A stretch of DNA of 54,632 nt from Limnobacter sp. CACIAM 66H1 (GCF_001601825.1 NZ_LUJK01000017.1:1-54632); one strand, 5' to 3'. Counted from the stretch's first letter, positions 8,186-17,978 are shown. The notes: generated from the sequence alone by a model not told the origin. Numbers and translations are program-made.

Positions 8186-9124
8186 TTAAACCTCTTTGAA
8201 TTGTTGTTTCAGCGCAGCGCCAGAGTAACGATCCACCCCAGCCTGAATGCGAAAGCCCAGCATGATTTTTCCGGTGGTACAGTACACCTGTTCCCGCAGC
8301 CATTCGATGACTTCTTTGCCTTCTGAAAAACCCACTGCCTCGAATTCCCAAACCCGGTCGTCCGCATTCCAGCGAAAGCCCTTGGACTTTAAAAAATCTT
8401 TCTTCTCAAATGGTGCTTTCAACGCAGCGATTTGATAAATCGATTCATTGGCACTGTCAAACAACACCTGAAATGGCATGCGCTGGGATGTTTTCAAGGG
8501 TTGCGCCAACACATGGACCAGTGCATTGCAATCCTCCACTGCACGGTGGGCACCGTGGAAGTAACCGCAATCCGACAACAAGTATTCCAGTTTGCGTCCG
8601 GAATAATTTTCCTGGGTCCATGGCAGTTCCCGAAACGTGCAAGCCCAGATCGATTTTTCAAGCCAGGGGAAACGGCGAAGCATAAATGGCTTGTCAAATG
8701 CTGCGTTGTGCGCCACGAACAAAGCGGCCTCACTGCACAGGGCTTTTAACGCAGCTTCATCAAACCGCTGACCTTTGACCATGTCGTTGGTAATGCCATG
8801 AATGGCTGAATTCTCGGGCGTAATGGGTACCTTGGGTTCTTCAAGGCCTCCATACGTGCCCAGCACTGCACCAATCGCTCCGGTGTCCTGGTCCACCTCA
8901 ATCAGCACCGCCCCCACCTCAATGACTTCGCATGTTGCAAAATCAAGGCCTGTGGTTTCAGTATCGACGACCAGCACCTTAACTGGGCTGTTAATTTGCC
9001 CACCAAAAGTGTCGCGCATTTGAATGCGACGCAGTACCTTGTAATTGCCGCTGCTTTCCAGCCATCGGGCAACAGTTTCCTGGTCTACATCGCCAATGCT
9101 GCTGTTCAATTCCTTGTTATCCAA
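8186..9124 (-). CDS. DEDDh 3'-5' exonuclease with an extra C-terminal domain
   Basis: A DnaQ-like exonuclease of 312 residues. All five DEDDh residues are visible: Asp54 and Glu56 in DTETTGLD, Asp144 in AHNAAFD, and His193 plus Asp198 in HRAVED. The nuclease domain covers about 48-210. About 45 residues precede it, and a C-terminal domain of about 85 residues follows, with the pattern KKDFLKSKGFRWNADDRVWE, which resembles a small domain appended to some DnaQ-type nucleases. The start is TTG at 9124: an AGGA site lies eight bases upstream, and no ATG precedes the nuclease motif in a suitable place. It is ten bases downstream of tilS and three bases upstream of the helicase, so all three are likely co-transcribed. 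Confidence 0.87.
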   Translation of the reverse strand: MDNKELNSSIGDVDQETVARWLESSGNYKVLRRIQMRDTFGGQINSPVKVLVVDTETTGLDFATCEVIEVGAVLIEVDQDTGAIGAVLGTYGGLEEPKVPITPENSAIHGITNDMVKGQRFDEAALKALCSEAALFVAHNAAFDKPFMLRRFPWLEKSIWACTFRELPWTQENYSGRKLEYLLSDCGYFHGAHRAVEDCNALVHVLAQPLKTSQRMPFQVLFDSANESIYQIAALKAPFEKKDFLKSKGFRWNADDRVWEFEAVGFSEGKEVIEWLREQVYCTTGKIMLGFRIQAGVDRYSGAALKQQFKEV

Positions 9125-9134
9125 ACGGAATGTC

Positions 9135-10103
9135 CTATGGTTCAGTATGAATTAAGTACGCCTGCTGTCGGCTTACTCTCACTTGCCAGCCTTTTTTCAC
9201 CTCGCGAATTCCACCTTTATCAATACGCAATTGGCGAGCCAATTCAATCAATTTCAGTTTGCCACAACGTACGCCTTGGCCAAGCAACCAATGTCGGAGG
9301 GTATTGAGCTGGGCTGAATCGTCCAGTGCCCGCCACTGAATCAATTGCAAGCCTCCAGTTTCAGAAATCACCTGCGGCGCCTTGACTTGCGTATTTGAAT
9401 CTTCCTCTGAATAGTGTGCCCGAAAAAATTCAGCCAGTTGGAGCAGAGCCTTGGGGCTCTGTGGAAAGTGTGCAATCAGACTAGGCAAGAGTTCATGGCG
9501 CACCCAGTTGCGGCGCAGTGTAGTGTCCTCGTTGCTGGGGTCTTCGATGTACTGCAGGCGATTGGCACGGGCGTACTCGAGCAAACTGGCCTTGCTGCTA
9601 TCGAGCAAAGGTCGGCACAACAGCAAGTCGGGATACAGGTGACGATCCACGCCGACAGGGCCCACAACGCGCATCCCTCCCACTCCTCGCAAGCCGGAAC
9701 CGCGCAACAATTGCAGCAGCACTGTTTCAAGTTGATCATCCCGATGATGGGCGCACAGTAACACTGTGCGTTGATTGGCCTTCATCCAGTTAAAAATGGC
9801 TCGGTACCGCAGCACACGGGCCTGACCTTCAAGGCCTAGATCACTGGGTTGAACATTTACTTTTAAAGCAGTAAAAGGGATACCCCACTGTTGACACTGG
9901 GTTTCACAATGTAACTCCCAGGCATCGGCCTGCAACTGAATTTGATGGTTGACATGCACAGCATGCAAGGCCATGCCCATTTCATGCAAGGCATGAAGCA
10001 ACACGGTGGAATCGACCCCGCCTGAATAAGCCACCACAAAACAGTCGGGCAGAGGGGCTTGGCGCTTGAAGTCGCTTAGAAAGGCTTCAAGCGACTGTTT
10101 CAA
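9135..10103 (-). CDS. tilS: tRNA(Ile)-lysidine synthase
   Basis: Converts cytidine 34 of the CAU-anticodon isoleucine tRNA to lysidine, using lysine and ATP, so the tRNA reads AUA. The N-type ATP pyrophosphatase motif SGGVDS is at 27-32, followed by CAHHRDDQLETVLLQLLRG, the family's typical second motif. At 322 residues it is shorter than the E. coli enzyme (about 430), so the C-terminal tRNA-binding part is reduced. The start is TTG at 10103, directly after the accA stop, with AAGGTGAG seven bases before it inside the end of accA. The accA-tilS order is common in Burkholderiales. Confidence 0.93.
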   Translation of the reverse strand: MKQSLEAFLSDFKRQAPLPDCFVVAYSGGVDSTVLLHALHEMGMALHAVHVNHQIQLQADAWELHCETQCQQWGIPFTALKVNVQPSDLGLEGQARVLRYRAIFNWMKANQRTVLLCAHHRDDQLETVLLQLLRGSGLRGVGGMRVVGPVGVDRHLYPDLLLCRPLLDSSKASLLEYARANRLQYIEDPSNEDTTLRRNWVRHELLPSLIAHFPQSPKALLQLAEFFRAHYSEEDSNTQVKAPQVISETGGLQLIQWRALDDSAQLNTLRHWLLGQGVRCGKLKLIELARQLRIDKGGIREVKKGWQVRVSRQQAYLIHTEP

Positions 10104-11066
10104 TTATTTGCTCACCTTGAAGTGGCCATAACTCATGAGTCGGTCATGGCGAGCGTCCAGCAAAGTTTTGGGCTTGTAGGTGACCAGCATATTCAAGGCA
10201 GCCTTGATTGCGGTTTTCAAGTTGCTGGCCGTTTGCGCATGGTCGCGATGCGCTCCACCAAAGCTCTCCTTCACGATTTCCTGAATCAACCCAAGATCGC
10301 GCAGGCGTTTGGCGGTAATACCCAAGGCCTCTGCAGCATCCGATGCCCTTTCAGCGCTGCGCCACAAAATGGAAGCACAACCTTCAGGGGAAATTACAGA
10401 GTAAGTCGCATTTTCCATCATGATGACGTGGTCAGCCACAGCCAACGCCAAAGCGCCACCTGAACCGCCCTCACCAATAATCGCACTGACGATGGGTACC
10501 TGAATTTGTGCCATTTCAATCAAATTGCGGCCAATGGCCTCAGACTGCCCACGCTCCTCGGCATCAATACCAGGGTATGCCCCCGGGGTATCCACCAGGG
10601 TTACGATGGGAATACCGAATTTCTCAGCGGTTTTCATCAAGCGAAGCGCTTTGCGATAGCCCTCGGGGCGTGGCATGCCGAAGTTACGCAAAGTACGCTC
10701 TTTCACATCACGGCCTTTTTGGTGACCAATCACCATGACGCTTTCACCATCAAGGCGGGCAAGGCCCCCTACGATCGAAGGGTCGTCTGCAAAATGCCTG
10801 TCGCCATGCAACTCGTGAAAGTCAGTGAATGCGTGGGCAATGTAATCCAGGGTGTAGGGGCGCTGGGGGTGACGCGCCACCTGCGAAACCTGCCAAGGGG
10901 TCAACTTGCTGTACAACTCCTTGGTCAACACATCGCTTTTGCCTTCCAGGCGGCGAATTTCTTCCGACAAATCGACCGCTGAGCCGTCCTGAACCAGGCG
11001 CAGCTCCTCGATTTTGCCTTTTAACTCAGCAATGGGTGCTTCAAAATCCAGAAATGTTTGCTTCAT
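10104..11066 (-). CDS. accA: Acetyl-CoA carboxylase carboxyltransferase subunit alpha
   Basis: The alpha subunit of the carboxyltransferase that moves CO2 from biotin to acetyl-CoA, the first step of fatty acid synthesis; it works in the cytoplasm with AccD, AccB and AccC. The 320-residue length is standard. It opens with [19 protein letters not shown] and carries the crotonase-fold signatures [23 protein letters not shown] and [11 protein letters not shown] (oxyanion holes for the acyl-CoA). It lies nine bases after the glycosylase gene and abuts tilS, so it is in the middle of a minus-strand operon. Confidence 0.98.
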   Translation of the reverse strand: MKQTFLDFEAPIAELKGKIEELRLVQDGSAVDLSEEIRRLEGKSDVLTKELYSKLTPWQVSQVARHPQRPYTLDYIAHAFTDFHELHGDRHFADDPSIVGGLARLDGESVMVIGHQKGRDVKERTLRNFGMPRPEGYRKALRLMKTAEKFGIPIVTLVDTPGAYPGIDAEERGQSEAIGRNLIEMAQIQVPIVSAIIGEGGSGGALALAVADHVIMMENATYSVISPEGCASILWRSAERASDAAEALGITAKRLRDLGLIQEIVKESFGGAHRDHAQTASNLKTAIKAALNMLVTYKPKTLLDARHDRLMSYGHFKVSK

Positions 11067-11075
11067 GAGGTTCTC

Positions 11076-11729
11076 TTAATAGTCCACCACGGCTGGATCG
11101 AGGCTGCGCCACAAATACCACGTTGCCACTGTCCGCCAAGGTTTTAATTTTTCCCCGAATTGTAGTGCTTCTTTCGGTCCGATGGGTTCACCTTCGAAAA
11201 ATTGGCGCGAGATACCGCGCTGCACACCAATGTCATCCACAGGCCAAACATCGGGCCTACGCAAACAAAACATCAAAAACATTTGGGCGGTCCAACGCCC
11301 TACTCCCTTGATTTCACATAGGTGGCGGGTGCAGGCCTCATCGTCCATGCCATCTAGCAGTGTCAGCTCAAGACGTCCTTGCTGCTCAAATTCGCTCAAG
11401 GCACGCGCGTAGGCTATTTTCTGACGTGAAAGGCCTGTGGCCTTCAAAGTGTCGTCACTCAGAGCGAGCAATACGCTGCTATTGATTTGCCCATTCAGCG
11501 CCTCGACCACTCGGGCCCACACGGCGTCAGCAGCCTTCACCGAAATTTGTTGGCCCACCAACGAGCGCAGCATGGTTTCATAAGGCGCGCCACGCGAACG
11601 CAAGGCCCGGTCCGAATGTCGGGTCACCAATTCAGCCCATACCGGGCTTTGCGAAGCCAAGGTCTCACACGCCACCTGCCAGTAATCAGGCGCGTGGGGA
11701 TCTTGATTCAACCTCAGGCTCGCCGCCAT
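11076..11729 (-). CDS. DNA-3-methyladenine glycosylase II family protein
   Basis: A base-excision repair glycosylase of the HhH-GPD superfamily that removes alkylated purines. In the 217-residue product, [12 protein letters not shown] at about 50-62 is the usual start of the fold, the helix-hairpin-helix is [18 protein letters not shown] at about 136-153, and [12 protein letters not shown] holds the catalytic Asp. This is the compact form without the N-terminal domain of E. coli AlkA. The start ATG 11729 lies inside the end of cysS (16-base overlap), so translation is probably coupled. Substrate range cannot be read from sequence. Confidence 0.9.
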   Translation of the reverse strand: MAASLRLNQDPHAPDYWQVACETLASQSPVWAELVTRHSDRALRSRGAPYETMLRSLVGQQISVKAADAVWARVVEALNGQINSSVLLALSDDTLKATGLSRQKIAYARALSEFEQQGRLELTLLDGMDDEACTRHLCEIKGVGRWTAQMFLMFCLRRPDVWPVDDIGVQRGISRQFFEGEPIGPKEALQFGEKLKPWRTVATWYLWRSLDPAVVDY

Positions 11730-13120
11730 TCGGTTGCACCGCCCCGTTTGTCTTCCAGTACCACGCCCATGTCGAGCAATTGCTGGCGTATGGCATCCGC
11801 TTTTGAGAAATCCCGGTCAGCTTTGGCCTGGGTTCGGGCGTCAATCAACGCTTGAATCTCGGCCTCGTCCAAGGCCCCAGCTTGGTCTCCCACCTCGGCT
11901 TTCTGAAAAGCTTCAGCCGTACGTCCCAACAAACCCAGTACCTGTGCCAAAGCTTTCAGACGCGCGGCCAATGTCTGGTCGGCAGTGCGGTTCACCTCAT
12001 TGGCCATCTCAAACAAAACCGACACGGCAATCGGTGTGTTCATGTCATCATTCATGGCCTCGGCGAAACGGGATTCAAATTCGAGGGTCCAATCAATCGA
12101 ATCCACCACCTGAACGTCGCCCACGGCCTTGTACAGGCGACCCAGGGCAGCTTTCGCGTCTTGTACATGGCCCTCTGAATAGGTCAACTGACTGCGATAC
12201 TGCGCACGCAGAATAAAAAAGCGCACTACTTCGGCATCGTATACTTTCAAAATGTCGCGGATCGTGAAGAAATTATTCAACGATTTGGACATTTTTTCCG
12301 ATTGCCCATTGGTTTCGACTCGCACAAAACCGTTGTGCATCCAATACTGGGCAAAACCCTCGCCGGTTGCACCCACACTTTGGGCAATCTCGTTTTCATG
12401 ATGCGGAAACTGCAAGTCAGCACCGCCGCCATGAATATCAAAGGTATTGCCCAATAACTTGCAACTCATCGCCGAGCATTCAATATGCCAACCAGGGCGA
12501 CCAACACCGAAATCAGATTCCCATTTGGCATCTGCAGGCTCATCAGCCTTTGCGCTTTTCCACAAAACAAAATCCAGCGGGTCATTCTTGCTACCTGAAA
12601 CCCCCACACGTTCACCAGCCCGCAATTCATCCAGACTTTTGCCTGATAGCCGGCCGTATTCAGGAAAGGCGCGCACCGAAAAGTTCACATCACCAGAATC
12701 ATCCCGGTAAGCGAGCCTCTTGTTCATCAGGGAGTGAATCATGTCCTGCATTTCTGCGACATACTCAGTCGCACGAGGCTCGTAGTCGGGGCGTTCAATA
12801 CCCAAGGCATCGGCGTCCTCATGCATGGCCGCAATGAAGCGATCCGTCAACGAACGAATGCTTTCACCGTTCTCAACAGCGCGGCGAATAATTTTGTCAT
12901 CAATGTCGGTGATATTGCGTACATAGGTGACCGGGTAGCCAGAGGCACGCAGCCAGCGCTTCAGCAGATCGAACACCACCATGACACGGGCATGACCCAA
13001 ATGGCAGAAGTCATAGACTGTCATGCCACACACGTACATTCGAACGTTCTGTGGATCAAGCGGTGAAAAAGCCTGCTTTTTCCTTAGAATTGAATTGTAA
13101 ATTTGAAGAGACGATTTCAT
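11714..13120 (-). CDS. cysS: Cysteinyl-tRNA synthetase
   Basis: A class I aminoacyl-tRNA synthetase that charges tRNA(Cys). The 468-residue product has the family start with the zinc-ligand Cys in [18 protein letters not shown] (the HIGH-type motif is HLGH), the zinc site region [28 protein letters not shown], and the KMSKS loop in [12 protein letters not shown]. It is the first gene of the minus-strand run cysS, glycosylase, accA, tilS, exonuclease, helicase. The roughly 190 bases between its start and the divergent gene at 13312 should hold both promoters; I could not pick a convincing -35/-10 pair there. Confidence 0.98.
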   Translation of the reverse strand: MKSSLQIYNSILRKKQAFSPLDPQNVRMYVCGMTVYDFCHLGHARVMVVFDLLKRWLRASGYPVTYVRNITDIDDKIIRRAVENGESIRSLTDRFIAAMHEDADALGIERPDYEPRATEYVAEMQDMIHSLMNKRLAYRDDSGDVNFSVRAFPEYGRLSGKSLDELRAGERVGVSGSKNDPLDFVLWKSAKADEPADAKWESDFGVGRPGWHIECSAMSCKLLGNTFDIHGGGADLQFPHHENEIAQSVGATGEGFAQYWMHNGFVRVETNGQSEKMSKSLNNFFTIRDILKVYDAEVVRFFILRAQYRSQLTYSEGHVQDAKAALGRLYKAVGDVQVVDSIDWTLEFESRFAEAMNDDMNTPIAVSVLFEMANEVNRTADQTLAARLKALAQVLGLLGRTAEAFQKAEVGDQAGALDEAEIQALIDARTQAKADRDFSKADAIRQQLLDMGVVLEDKRGGATEWRRA

Positions 13121-13311
13121 TGGACTCAGAAAAAAAGCGGACCCAGCTTGCCAAAACGGTACAATCTGATACTGGAATCTTCAGGAAACCCAGCTCAGAA
13201 GCCAACCCGCTCTGGGGCTTGCTACAATAGCGGTCGAGTATATCATTACGCATGATCGAGTTTTTCCCTACCAATCAGATGAAACGGGTAACCCCGCAAA
13301 GGCGCAACCGA

Positions 13312-14409
13312 ATGCAGGCTAAAAAAACAATCACGTCGTCAATCATTGGCAAATACAAGAAAAGCAAATATGCATTGCTAGTCGCCCTCATGGGCTTGGC
13401 ATTTGCAGGCGCTCCAGGCCATGCCGACGAGTCAGATGAGGTTTCAAAACTTATTCAAAGCGGTCAATTTGAACAGGCACAGGCACGCGCAGACGCATAC
13501 CTGGCCAACCGGCCCAATGACGCACAGATGCGTTTTCTGAAGGGTCTGATTTTGACTGAGCGCAACAAAACCGCAGAAGCCATCACCGTGTTCACAAAGC
13601 TGACCGAAGATTTTCCGGAGCTGCCTGAGCCCTACAACAACCTGGCTGTGCTGTACGCGGGGCGCGGAGAGTATGAAAAAGCCCGCGAGTCGCTGGAAAT
13701 GGCAATTCGCACCCACCCAAGCTATGCCACCGCCCATGAAAACCTAGGCGACGTCTACGCGAAGCTGGCCAGCCAGTCCTACGACAAGGCACTTCAACTG
13801 GACGGGCGCAATTCAACCGCTCAAACCAAACTTTCACTGGTGCGCAACCTGATTGCCGGCAAGCCCGAAACTGTGGCTGTGGCGGCAGCACCAACAGCCG
13901 CACCGGCTAGCAAGCCAGCACCCGCAAAAACTGCACCCGCGGCAGTGCCCACCCCGCCGGTGGTTGCTGCAACCCCACCCGCAGCTGAAGTTGCGCCCAG
14001 CAAACCAGCCCCGGCAGAGCCTGCCATTACAGCCAGCAAACCTGCTGAACCAAAACCCAATACCATCGGTATGGACAGCCAGGTACTGGCTGCCGTTGAA
14101 GCCTGGGCCAAGGCATGGACGGATCAAGACATGGCCGGTTATCTGGGTGCCTACAGCCAAGACTTTGAAACCCCAGGCAAAATGAACCGTGCAAACTGGG
14201 AAAAAATGCGCGAGCAGCGTATTGTCGGCAAGGAAACCATTCGCGTGGTAGTTGAGAACCCGTTGATCACCATCACTGGCAATGAGGCCGTGGTGAAATT
14301 CAAGCAAAGCTATTTCTCCAACCGCCTGAACAATGTGTCCACCAAAACACTGACCATGAAACAGGAAGGCGGCACCTGGAAAATCACCAGCGAGAGGGTG
14401 GGCGGTTAA
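13312..14409 (+). CDS. Exported TPR protein with NTF2-like C-terminal domain (Cds6-like)
   Basis: An exported 365-residue protein probably linked to cell-wall assembly. From ATG 13312 (AAAGG upstream) there is a basic N-terminus, a hydrophobic helix and a likely cut after GHA at about 43. Residues about 45-180 hold tetratricopeptide repeats (for instance PEPYNNLAVLYAGRGEYEKA and TAHENLGDVYAKLASQSYDK). A Pro/Ala/Lys-rich linker covers about 180-250. The last 110 residues (AVEAWAKAWTDQDMAGYLGA to WKITSERVGG) resemble the NTF2-like domain found C-terminal to L,D-transpeptidases and in their partners. The L,D-transpeptidase gene follows with no gap (TAA then ATG), which supports a shared task. 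Longer starts at 13252 or 13279 lack a ribosome-binding site. Confidence 0.8.
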   Translation: MQAKKTITSSIIGKYKKSKYALLVALMGLAFAGAPGHADESDEVSKLIQSGQFEQAQARADAYLANRPNDAQMRFLKGLILTERNKTAEAITVFTKLTEDFPELPEPYNNLAVLYAGRGEYEKARESLEMAIRTHPSYATAHENLGDVYAKLASQSYDKALQLDGRNSTAQTKLSLVRNLIAGKPETVAVAAAPTAAPASKPAPAKTAPAAVPTPPVVAATPPAAEVAPSKPAPAEPAITASKPAEPKPNTIGMDSQVLAAVEAWAKAWTDQDMAGYLGAYSQDFETPGKMNRANWEKMREQRIVGKETIRVVVENPLITITGNEAVVKFKQSYFSNRLNNVSTKTLTMKQEGGTWKITSERVGG

Positions 14410-15705
14410 ATGTGGTTTAGAAGCAGGCTCCGCGGAATGCCCAGAGGATTGCGCTTGGTCGCACCCCTGATGTTTTGGGCATTGACGGCGGCTCCCACTT
14501 TTGTGAAGTCTGGCCCTCAAGAGTCATTCGACCTTGCGGCCTACAGCAACCCTGAGCCCAAAAAGAGTTCACTGGCCAGTAAGTTGTTTGAATCGGCCAG
14601 CTACGAGCCAGTCATCGACACGGCAGTTGAAGAAATTTACCTGGCTCTCAGTAATCACGAGTTGAACAAAGCGCTTGAATTGACCGACCGCTTGTTGAGT
14701 GAATTTCCCAATTTTTACCTTGGTCACATGCTCAAGGGCGATATTCTGTCGCTGAAAGCGGGTCGCCCCCTGACCAAAATTGGAGACATGCCAGATGTAC
14801 CCAAAGGCAAACAGGAAGAACTGACCGAATTGCGCGAGGAAGCAATCGCGCGCTTCAAAGCGGTGAAAGACCGTCCGCAACGGGACCTGCTGCCTGCTGA
14901 GTTGGTTGAATTGAACGATGACCAGCGTTACGTTATCTTGGTGGATACCACCCGATCGAGACTGTTTCTGTATGAAAATGCATTTCCTCAACCCCGCCTC
15001 GTGACCGACTTTTACGTGTCCCAAGGCAAAATGGGAGCAGTGAAGGTACGTGAGGGTGATAAACGTACGCCCATCGGCGTGTACACCATCACTGAACTGC
15101 TGCCAAAAGAAAAACTGACTGACTTTTACGGTCCGATCGCCCTTCCCATCGACTACCCGAACGCTTGGGACAGGCGCCTTGGGAAAACCGGCTATGGCAT
15201 ATGGCTGCACGGGATGCCCAAGCACTATGTAAGCCGACCGCCCAAAGCCAGTGATGGCTGCGTAGTATTGGCAAACCAGGATCTGCTCGCCTTGAAAAAG
15301 TTTGTTGATATTGGCACGACTCAGGTCGTGATTAGTGAAAGGCTAGACTTCGTACCGGTTGACGTGTGGCAGAGTCACCGAAAAGCGGCCCTGCGAATGG
15401 TGGACACCTGGAAGAAAGATCTTGAAAAAGGTTTCTCGAAAGGGATTTACCATTACGCGAGCGATGTCAAAATTGACGGACAAGGTCTGATTGAGTGGCA
15501 AAAGGCCCAACAGATCGGCAACAAATCGTTTGGAAAGATATCCATCGACGACCTCACGGTCATGCGTTACCCCAGCGACAAAGACATGATGCTGGTGTCT
15601 TTCAAGCAAGAGGACAATTTGTCGGGGGAAATTCGTAAACAACAATACTGGATGAAGGTCGGCACTCGTTGGCAAATTGTCCAAGAAGACACCTTTAAAC
15701 TTTAA
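14410..15705 (+). CDS. L,D-transpeptidase (YkuD domain) with NTF2-like tail
   Basis: A periplasmic enzyme that forms 3-3 peptidoglycan cross-links or attaches proteins to the wall. The 431-residue product has an N-terminal signal or anchor (hydrophobic at about 15-33), a helical TPR-like region at about 65-170, and the YkuD domain from about 178 ([17 protein letters not shown]). The catalytic motif is visible: His267 in WLHGMPKHY, and SDGC at 281-284 with nucleophile Cys284. The last 95 residues (from about [11 protein letters not shown] to [12 protein letters not shown]) look like a second NTF2-like domain, as in the protein upstream. It starts directly at the stop of the TPR gene, and the cyclophilin gene follows 11 bases later. 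Confidence 0.9.
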   Translation: MWFRSRLRGMPRGLRLVAPLMFWALTAAPTFVKSGPQESFDLAAYSNPEPKKSSLASKLFESASYEPVIDTAVEEIYLALSNHELNKALELTDRLLSEFPNFYLGHMLKGDILSLKAGRPLTKIGDMPDVPKGKQEELTELREEAIARFKAVKDRPQRDLLPAELVELNDDQRYVILVDTTRSRLFLYENAFPQPRLVTDFYVSQGKMGAVKVREGDKRTPIGVYTITELLPKEKLTDFYGPIALPIDYPNAWDRRLGKTGYGIWLHGMPKHYVSRPPKASDGCVVLANQDLLALKKFVDIGTTQVVISERLDFVPVDVWQSHRKAALRMVDTWKKDLEKGFSKGIYHYASDVKIDGQGLIEWQKAQQIGNKSFGKISIDDLTVMRYPSDKDMMLVSFKQEDNLSGEIRKQQYWMKVGTRWQIVQEDTFKL

Positions 15706-15716
15706 GGAACGAGTCA

Positions 15717-16319
15717 GTGATTCAAGGCAAACGTGTTTTTCTCAAGTGGTCGATGTTCTCGGCGATAGCTGTTAGCATCGGTAATTCTTCAATCTCCTCT
15801 GCGTTTGCAAAAGCGAAAAAACGAACCATGGTTAAACTTAAAACTAATTTTGGCGACATCACCATTGCGCTGGACGCTGAAAAAGCCCCAGCCACCGTTG
15901 CGAACTTTCTGGAGTACGCGAAAAGCGGCTTCTACACCAATACCATTTTCCACCGTGTCATCAGCGGCTTCATGGTACAAGGCGGCGGCTTCGAGCCTGG
16001 CATGAAACAAAAACCCACCAAAGACCCGGTAAAAAACGAAGCTGACAATGGCTTGAAAAACGAGAAATACACGATTGCCATGGCCCGTACCAACGATCCA
16101 CATTCGGCAACCGCACAGTTTTTCATCAACGTTGAAAACAATGAATTCCTGAACTTCAAAAGCCCGACACCACAAGGTTGGGGCTACTGCGTGTTTGGCA
16201 AAGTCACTGAAGGCAAAGAAGTGGTTGACAAGATTGTGGGCGTAAAAACTGGCTCAAAGGGCTTTCACCAAGATGTACCTCTGGAAGACGTGGTCATTCA
16301 GGGTGTCGAAGTACTCTAA
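15717..16319 (+). CDS. Peptidyl-prolyl cis-trans isomerase, cyclophilin type, probably exported
   Basis: Accelerates proline isomerisation during protein folding. The cyclophilin domain covers about residues 38-200: [34 protein letters not shown] (catalytic Arg in FHR, then the Phe-Met-x-Gln motif), and [14 protein letters not shown] start at GTG 15717, which has AAGGA eight bases upstream and gives a signal peptide ending SSAFA (about residue 35), so a periplasmic PpiA-like enzyme. An inner ATG at 15828 would give a 163-residue cytoplasmic PpiB-like form but has no clear ribosome-binding site. It is the third gene of the cell-wall module and is closed by an intrinsic terminator. Confidence 0.9.
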   Translation: MIQGKRVFLKWSMFSAIAVSIGNSSISSAFAKAKKRTMVKLKTNFGDITIALDAEKAPATVANFLEYAKSGFYTNTIFHRVISGFMVQGGGFEPGMKQKPTKDPVKNEADNGLKNEKYTIAMARTNDPHSATAQFFINVENNEFLNFKSPTPQGWGYCVFGKVTEGKEVVDKIVGVKTGSKGFHQDVPLEDVVIQGVEVL

Positions 16320-16333
16320 GCCAGCCTCCGTTG

Positions 16334-16362
16334 AAAAAGCCCTTCTCTCAAGGGCTTTTTTT
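16334..16362 (+). terminator. Intrinsic terminator after the cyclophilin gene
   Basis: Stem AAAAAGCCCTT / AAGGGCTTTTT with loop CTCTC, running into seven T. It ends the TPR, L,D-transpeptidase, cyclophilin operon 15 bases after the last stop. Confidence 0.93.
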
Positions 16363-16386
16363 ATGACTTTTTAATCAGGTAACAAG

Positions 16387-17214
16387 TTGATTGAAATTCC
16401 TCCATCAGGCGCCGCATTTTTTGCCTCCGATCTACACCTCTCTGAACAAACTCCCAACACCCTTGAAGCCTTTGAAAACTGGTTGGCAAATGTCGCTCAG
16501 GACCAAACGCTCATCTTTTTGCTTGGAGACCTTTTTGAGGTTTGGTACGGAGACGATTACAGCGACAGCTCAAGCAAGCGAGTAACTCAAGCAGTTCAAA
16601 GTGCAAAATCCGCCGGAGCCACGCTGTATTTCATGCATGGGAACCGCGACTTCCTGCTCGGTGACCAATTTGCAGAAGAGGCTGGACTCGAGATTCTTCC
16701 GGATCCTGAATTTTTGCTGGTCAACCACCAAATAGTACTGATTACCCACGGCGATCAACTTTGCACGGACGACAAAACTTATCAAAAATTCAGGCTTCAG
16801 AGCCGAGATGACAAGTGGCAAAAAAACTTCCTCTCACTGCCCCTACAGCAACGAATAGAAATGGCCAAAGCCATTCGCAGTGAAAGCAAAATACACAAAG
16901 CCAACAGCGCCATGAGCATCATGGATGTCAACCTGCAAGCAGTTGCGGAATCATTCAAGGGTAATTGGCCCGATGGATATTACGTGGGCAAAAGCGATGT
17001 CATTTTGCATGGACACACACACCGCTGTGGCATACACCACACATTAAATGCCCCAGCACCCATCACACCAGAATCTGCGCAGGGGCAACTGCAGAAGGGT
17101 CAAAGAATAGTATTACCCGACTGGAATTTTGATGAACCAGAAAAAAACCGCCCTAAAGGCGGTTTCTTGAAACTGGACAGCAAAGGCGAATTCAGCCTGA
17201 ATCTTTTCAACTAG
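16387..17214 (+). CDS. lpxH: UDP-2,3-diacylglucosamine diphosphatase
   Basis: Hydrolyses UDP-2,3-diacylglucosamine to lipid X, the fourth step of lipid A synthesis, at the inner face of the inner membrane. The calcineurin-like metal sites are all there: ASDLHLSE (residues 13-20), [28 protein letters not shown] and LHGHTHR. At 275 residues it is slightly longer than the E. coli enzyme (240). The start is TTG at 16387, with AGGT seven bases before it; no ATG occurs before the metal motifs. Its last bases are shared with cysE in the palindrome CTAG, and a terminator for cysE lies inside its last 25 codons. Confidence 0.95.
   Translation: MIEIPPSGAAFFASDLHLSEQTPNTLEAFENWLANVAQDQTLIFLLGDLFEVWYGDDYSDSSSKRVTQAVQSAKSAGATLYFMHGNRDFLLGDQFAEEAGLEILPDPEFLLVNHQIVLITHGDQLCTDDKTYQKFRLQSRDDKWQKNFLSLPLQQRIEMAKAIRSESKIHKANSAMSIMDVNLQAVAESFKGNWPDGYYVGKSDVILHGHTHRCGIHHTLNAPAPITPESAQGQLQKGQRIVLPDWNFDEPEKNRPKGGFLKLDSKGEFSLNLFN
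17141..17165 (-). terminator. cysE terminator embedded in the lpxH coding sequence
   Basis: Read on the minus strand: stem AAACCGCC / GGCGGTTT with a five-base loop followed by seven T, 46 bases after the cysE stop. It lies wholly inside the 3' coding part of lpxH, where it encodes Lys-Asn-Arg-Pro-Lys-Gly-Gly-Phe. On the plus strand only a short T run follows, so lpxH mRNA should be little affected. Confidence 0.82.
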
Positions 17215-17978
17215 TTGTCAACCAGCTTGTTCAAGGCTTTCAACTCTTCACAATCCACGGAGTCACCACAATCTGGCTCCGATTTGCCTTTGCTCAGCTG
17301 TTTTTCGAGCAGTTCGATGCGTTGTTGCTGGGCAATCGCCTGATCAATCAAACCATGCATGGCCTTGATCAGCGGATCATCGCCATTCTTGGAGACACCA
17401 TAAGCCGAAAATTCTTCCTTGGTTTTGGCCGCCCCAGTCAGCTCCTCACTTGCAGCACGTTCTTCAGTCTTCAAAATCATGCGGGCCGGGTTGCCTACCG
17501 CTGTTGCGCCGGCTGGAACGGGCTTGGTCACTACCGCATTCGACCCTATTTTGGCACCCTCGCCCACCGTAAATGGTCCCAAAACCTGAGCTCCCGCGCC
17601 TACAACGACACCCCTTTCCAGCGTAGGGTGACGTTTACCTTTGGCCAAGGAAGTCCCCCCCAGGGTTACGCCCTGGTAAATGGTCACATCGTCGTGAATC
17701 TCTGCGGTTTCACCGATTACCACGCCCATGCCGTGATCGATAAACACGCGTCGACCGATATTTGCGCCCGGATGAATTTCAATGCCAGTGAAAAAACGGC
17801 CCAAATGCGACAAAAAACGCGCCAGGGTAGTTAAACCTGCACCCCAAGCCTTGTGGGCCAAACGATGCCAAATCAGGGCATGTAGACCGGGATAGCACAA
17901 AAAGACCTCCAGACGCCCTCGAGCCGCCGGGTCTTTTTTCAAAATCGTGTCAATGTCTTCTTGTAGTCGAATCCACAT
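17211..17978 (-). CDS. cysE: Serine O-acetyltransferase
   Basis: Makes O-acetylserine from serine and acetyl-CoA, the committed step of cysteine synthesis. From ATG 17978 ([20 protein letters not shown]) the product is 255 residues, the usual size. The N-terminal helical domain is followed by the left-handed beta-helix with hexapeptide repeats, including [20 protein letters not shown] (catalytic His in DHGMG) and [10 protein letters not shown]. The C-terminal tail is longer and polar, and ends in the Val-Asp-Asn typical of a regulatory tail. The frame is open further upstream to 18224 but that part overlaps trmJ and does not look like CysE. It lies 70 bases after trmJ on the same strand. Confidence 0.95.
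   Translation of the reverse strand: MWIRLQEDIDTILKKDPAARGRLEVFLCYPGLHALIWHRLAHKAWGAGLTTLARFLSHLGRFFTGIEIHPGANIGRRVFIDHGMGVVIGETAEIHDDVTIYQGVTLGGTSLAKGKRHPTLERGVVVGAGAQVLGPFTVGEGAKIGSNAVVTKPVPAGATAVGNPARMILKTEERAASEELTGAAKTKEEFSAYGVSKNGDDPLIKAMHGLIDQAIAQQQRIELLEKQLSKGKSEPDCGDSVDCEELKALNKLVDN

Noticed and set aside
13056-13274. A 72-codon minus-strand frame covering the cysS promoter region
   Set aside because: Overlaps the cysS start in another frame and has no ribosome-binding site; the region more likely holds two promoters.
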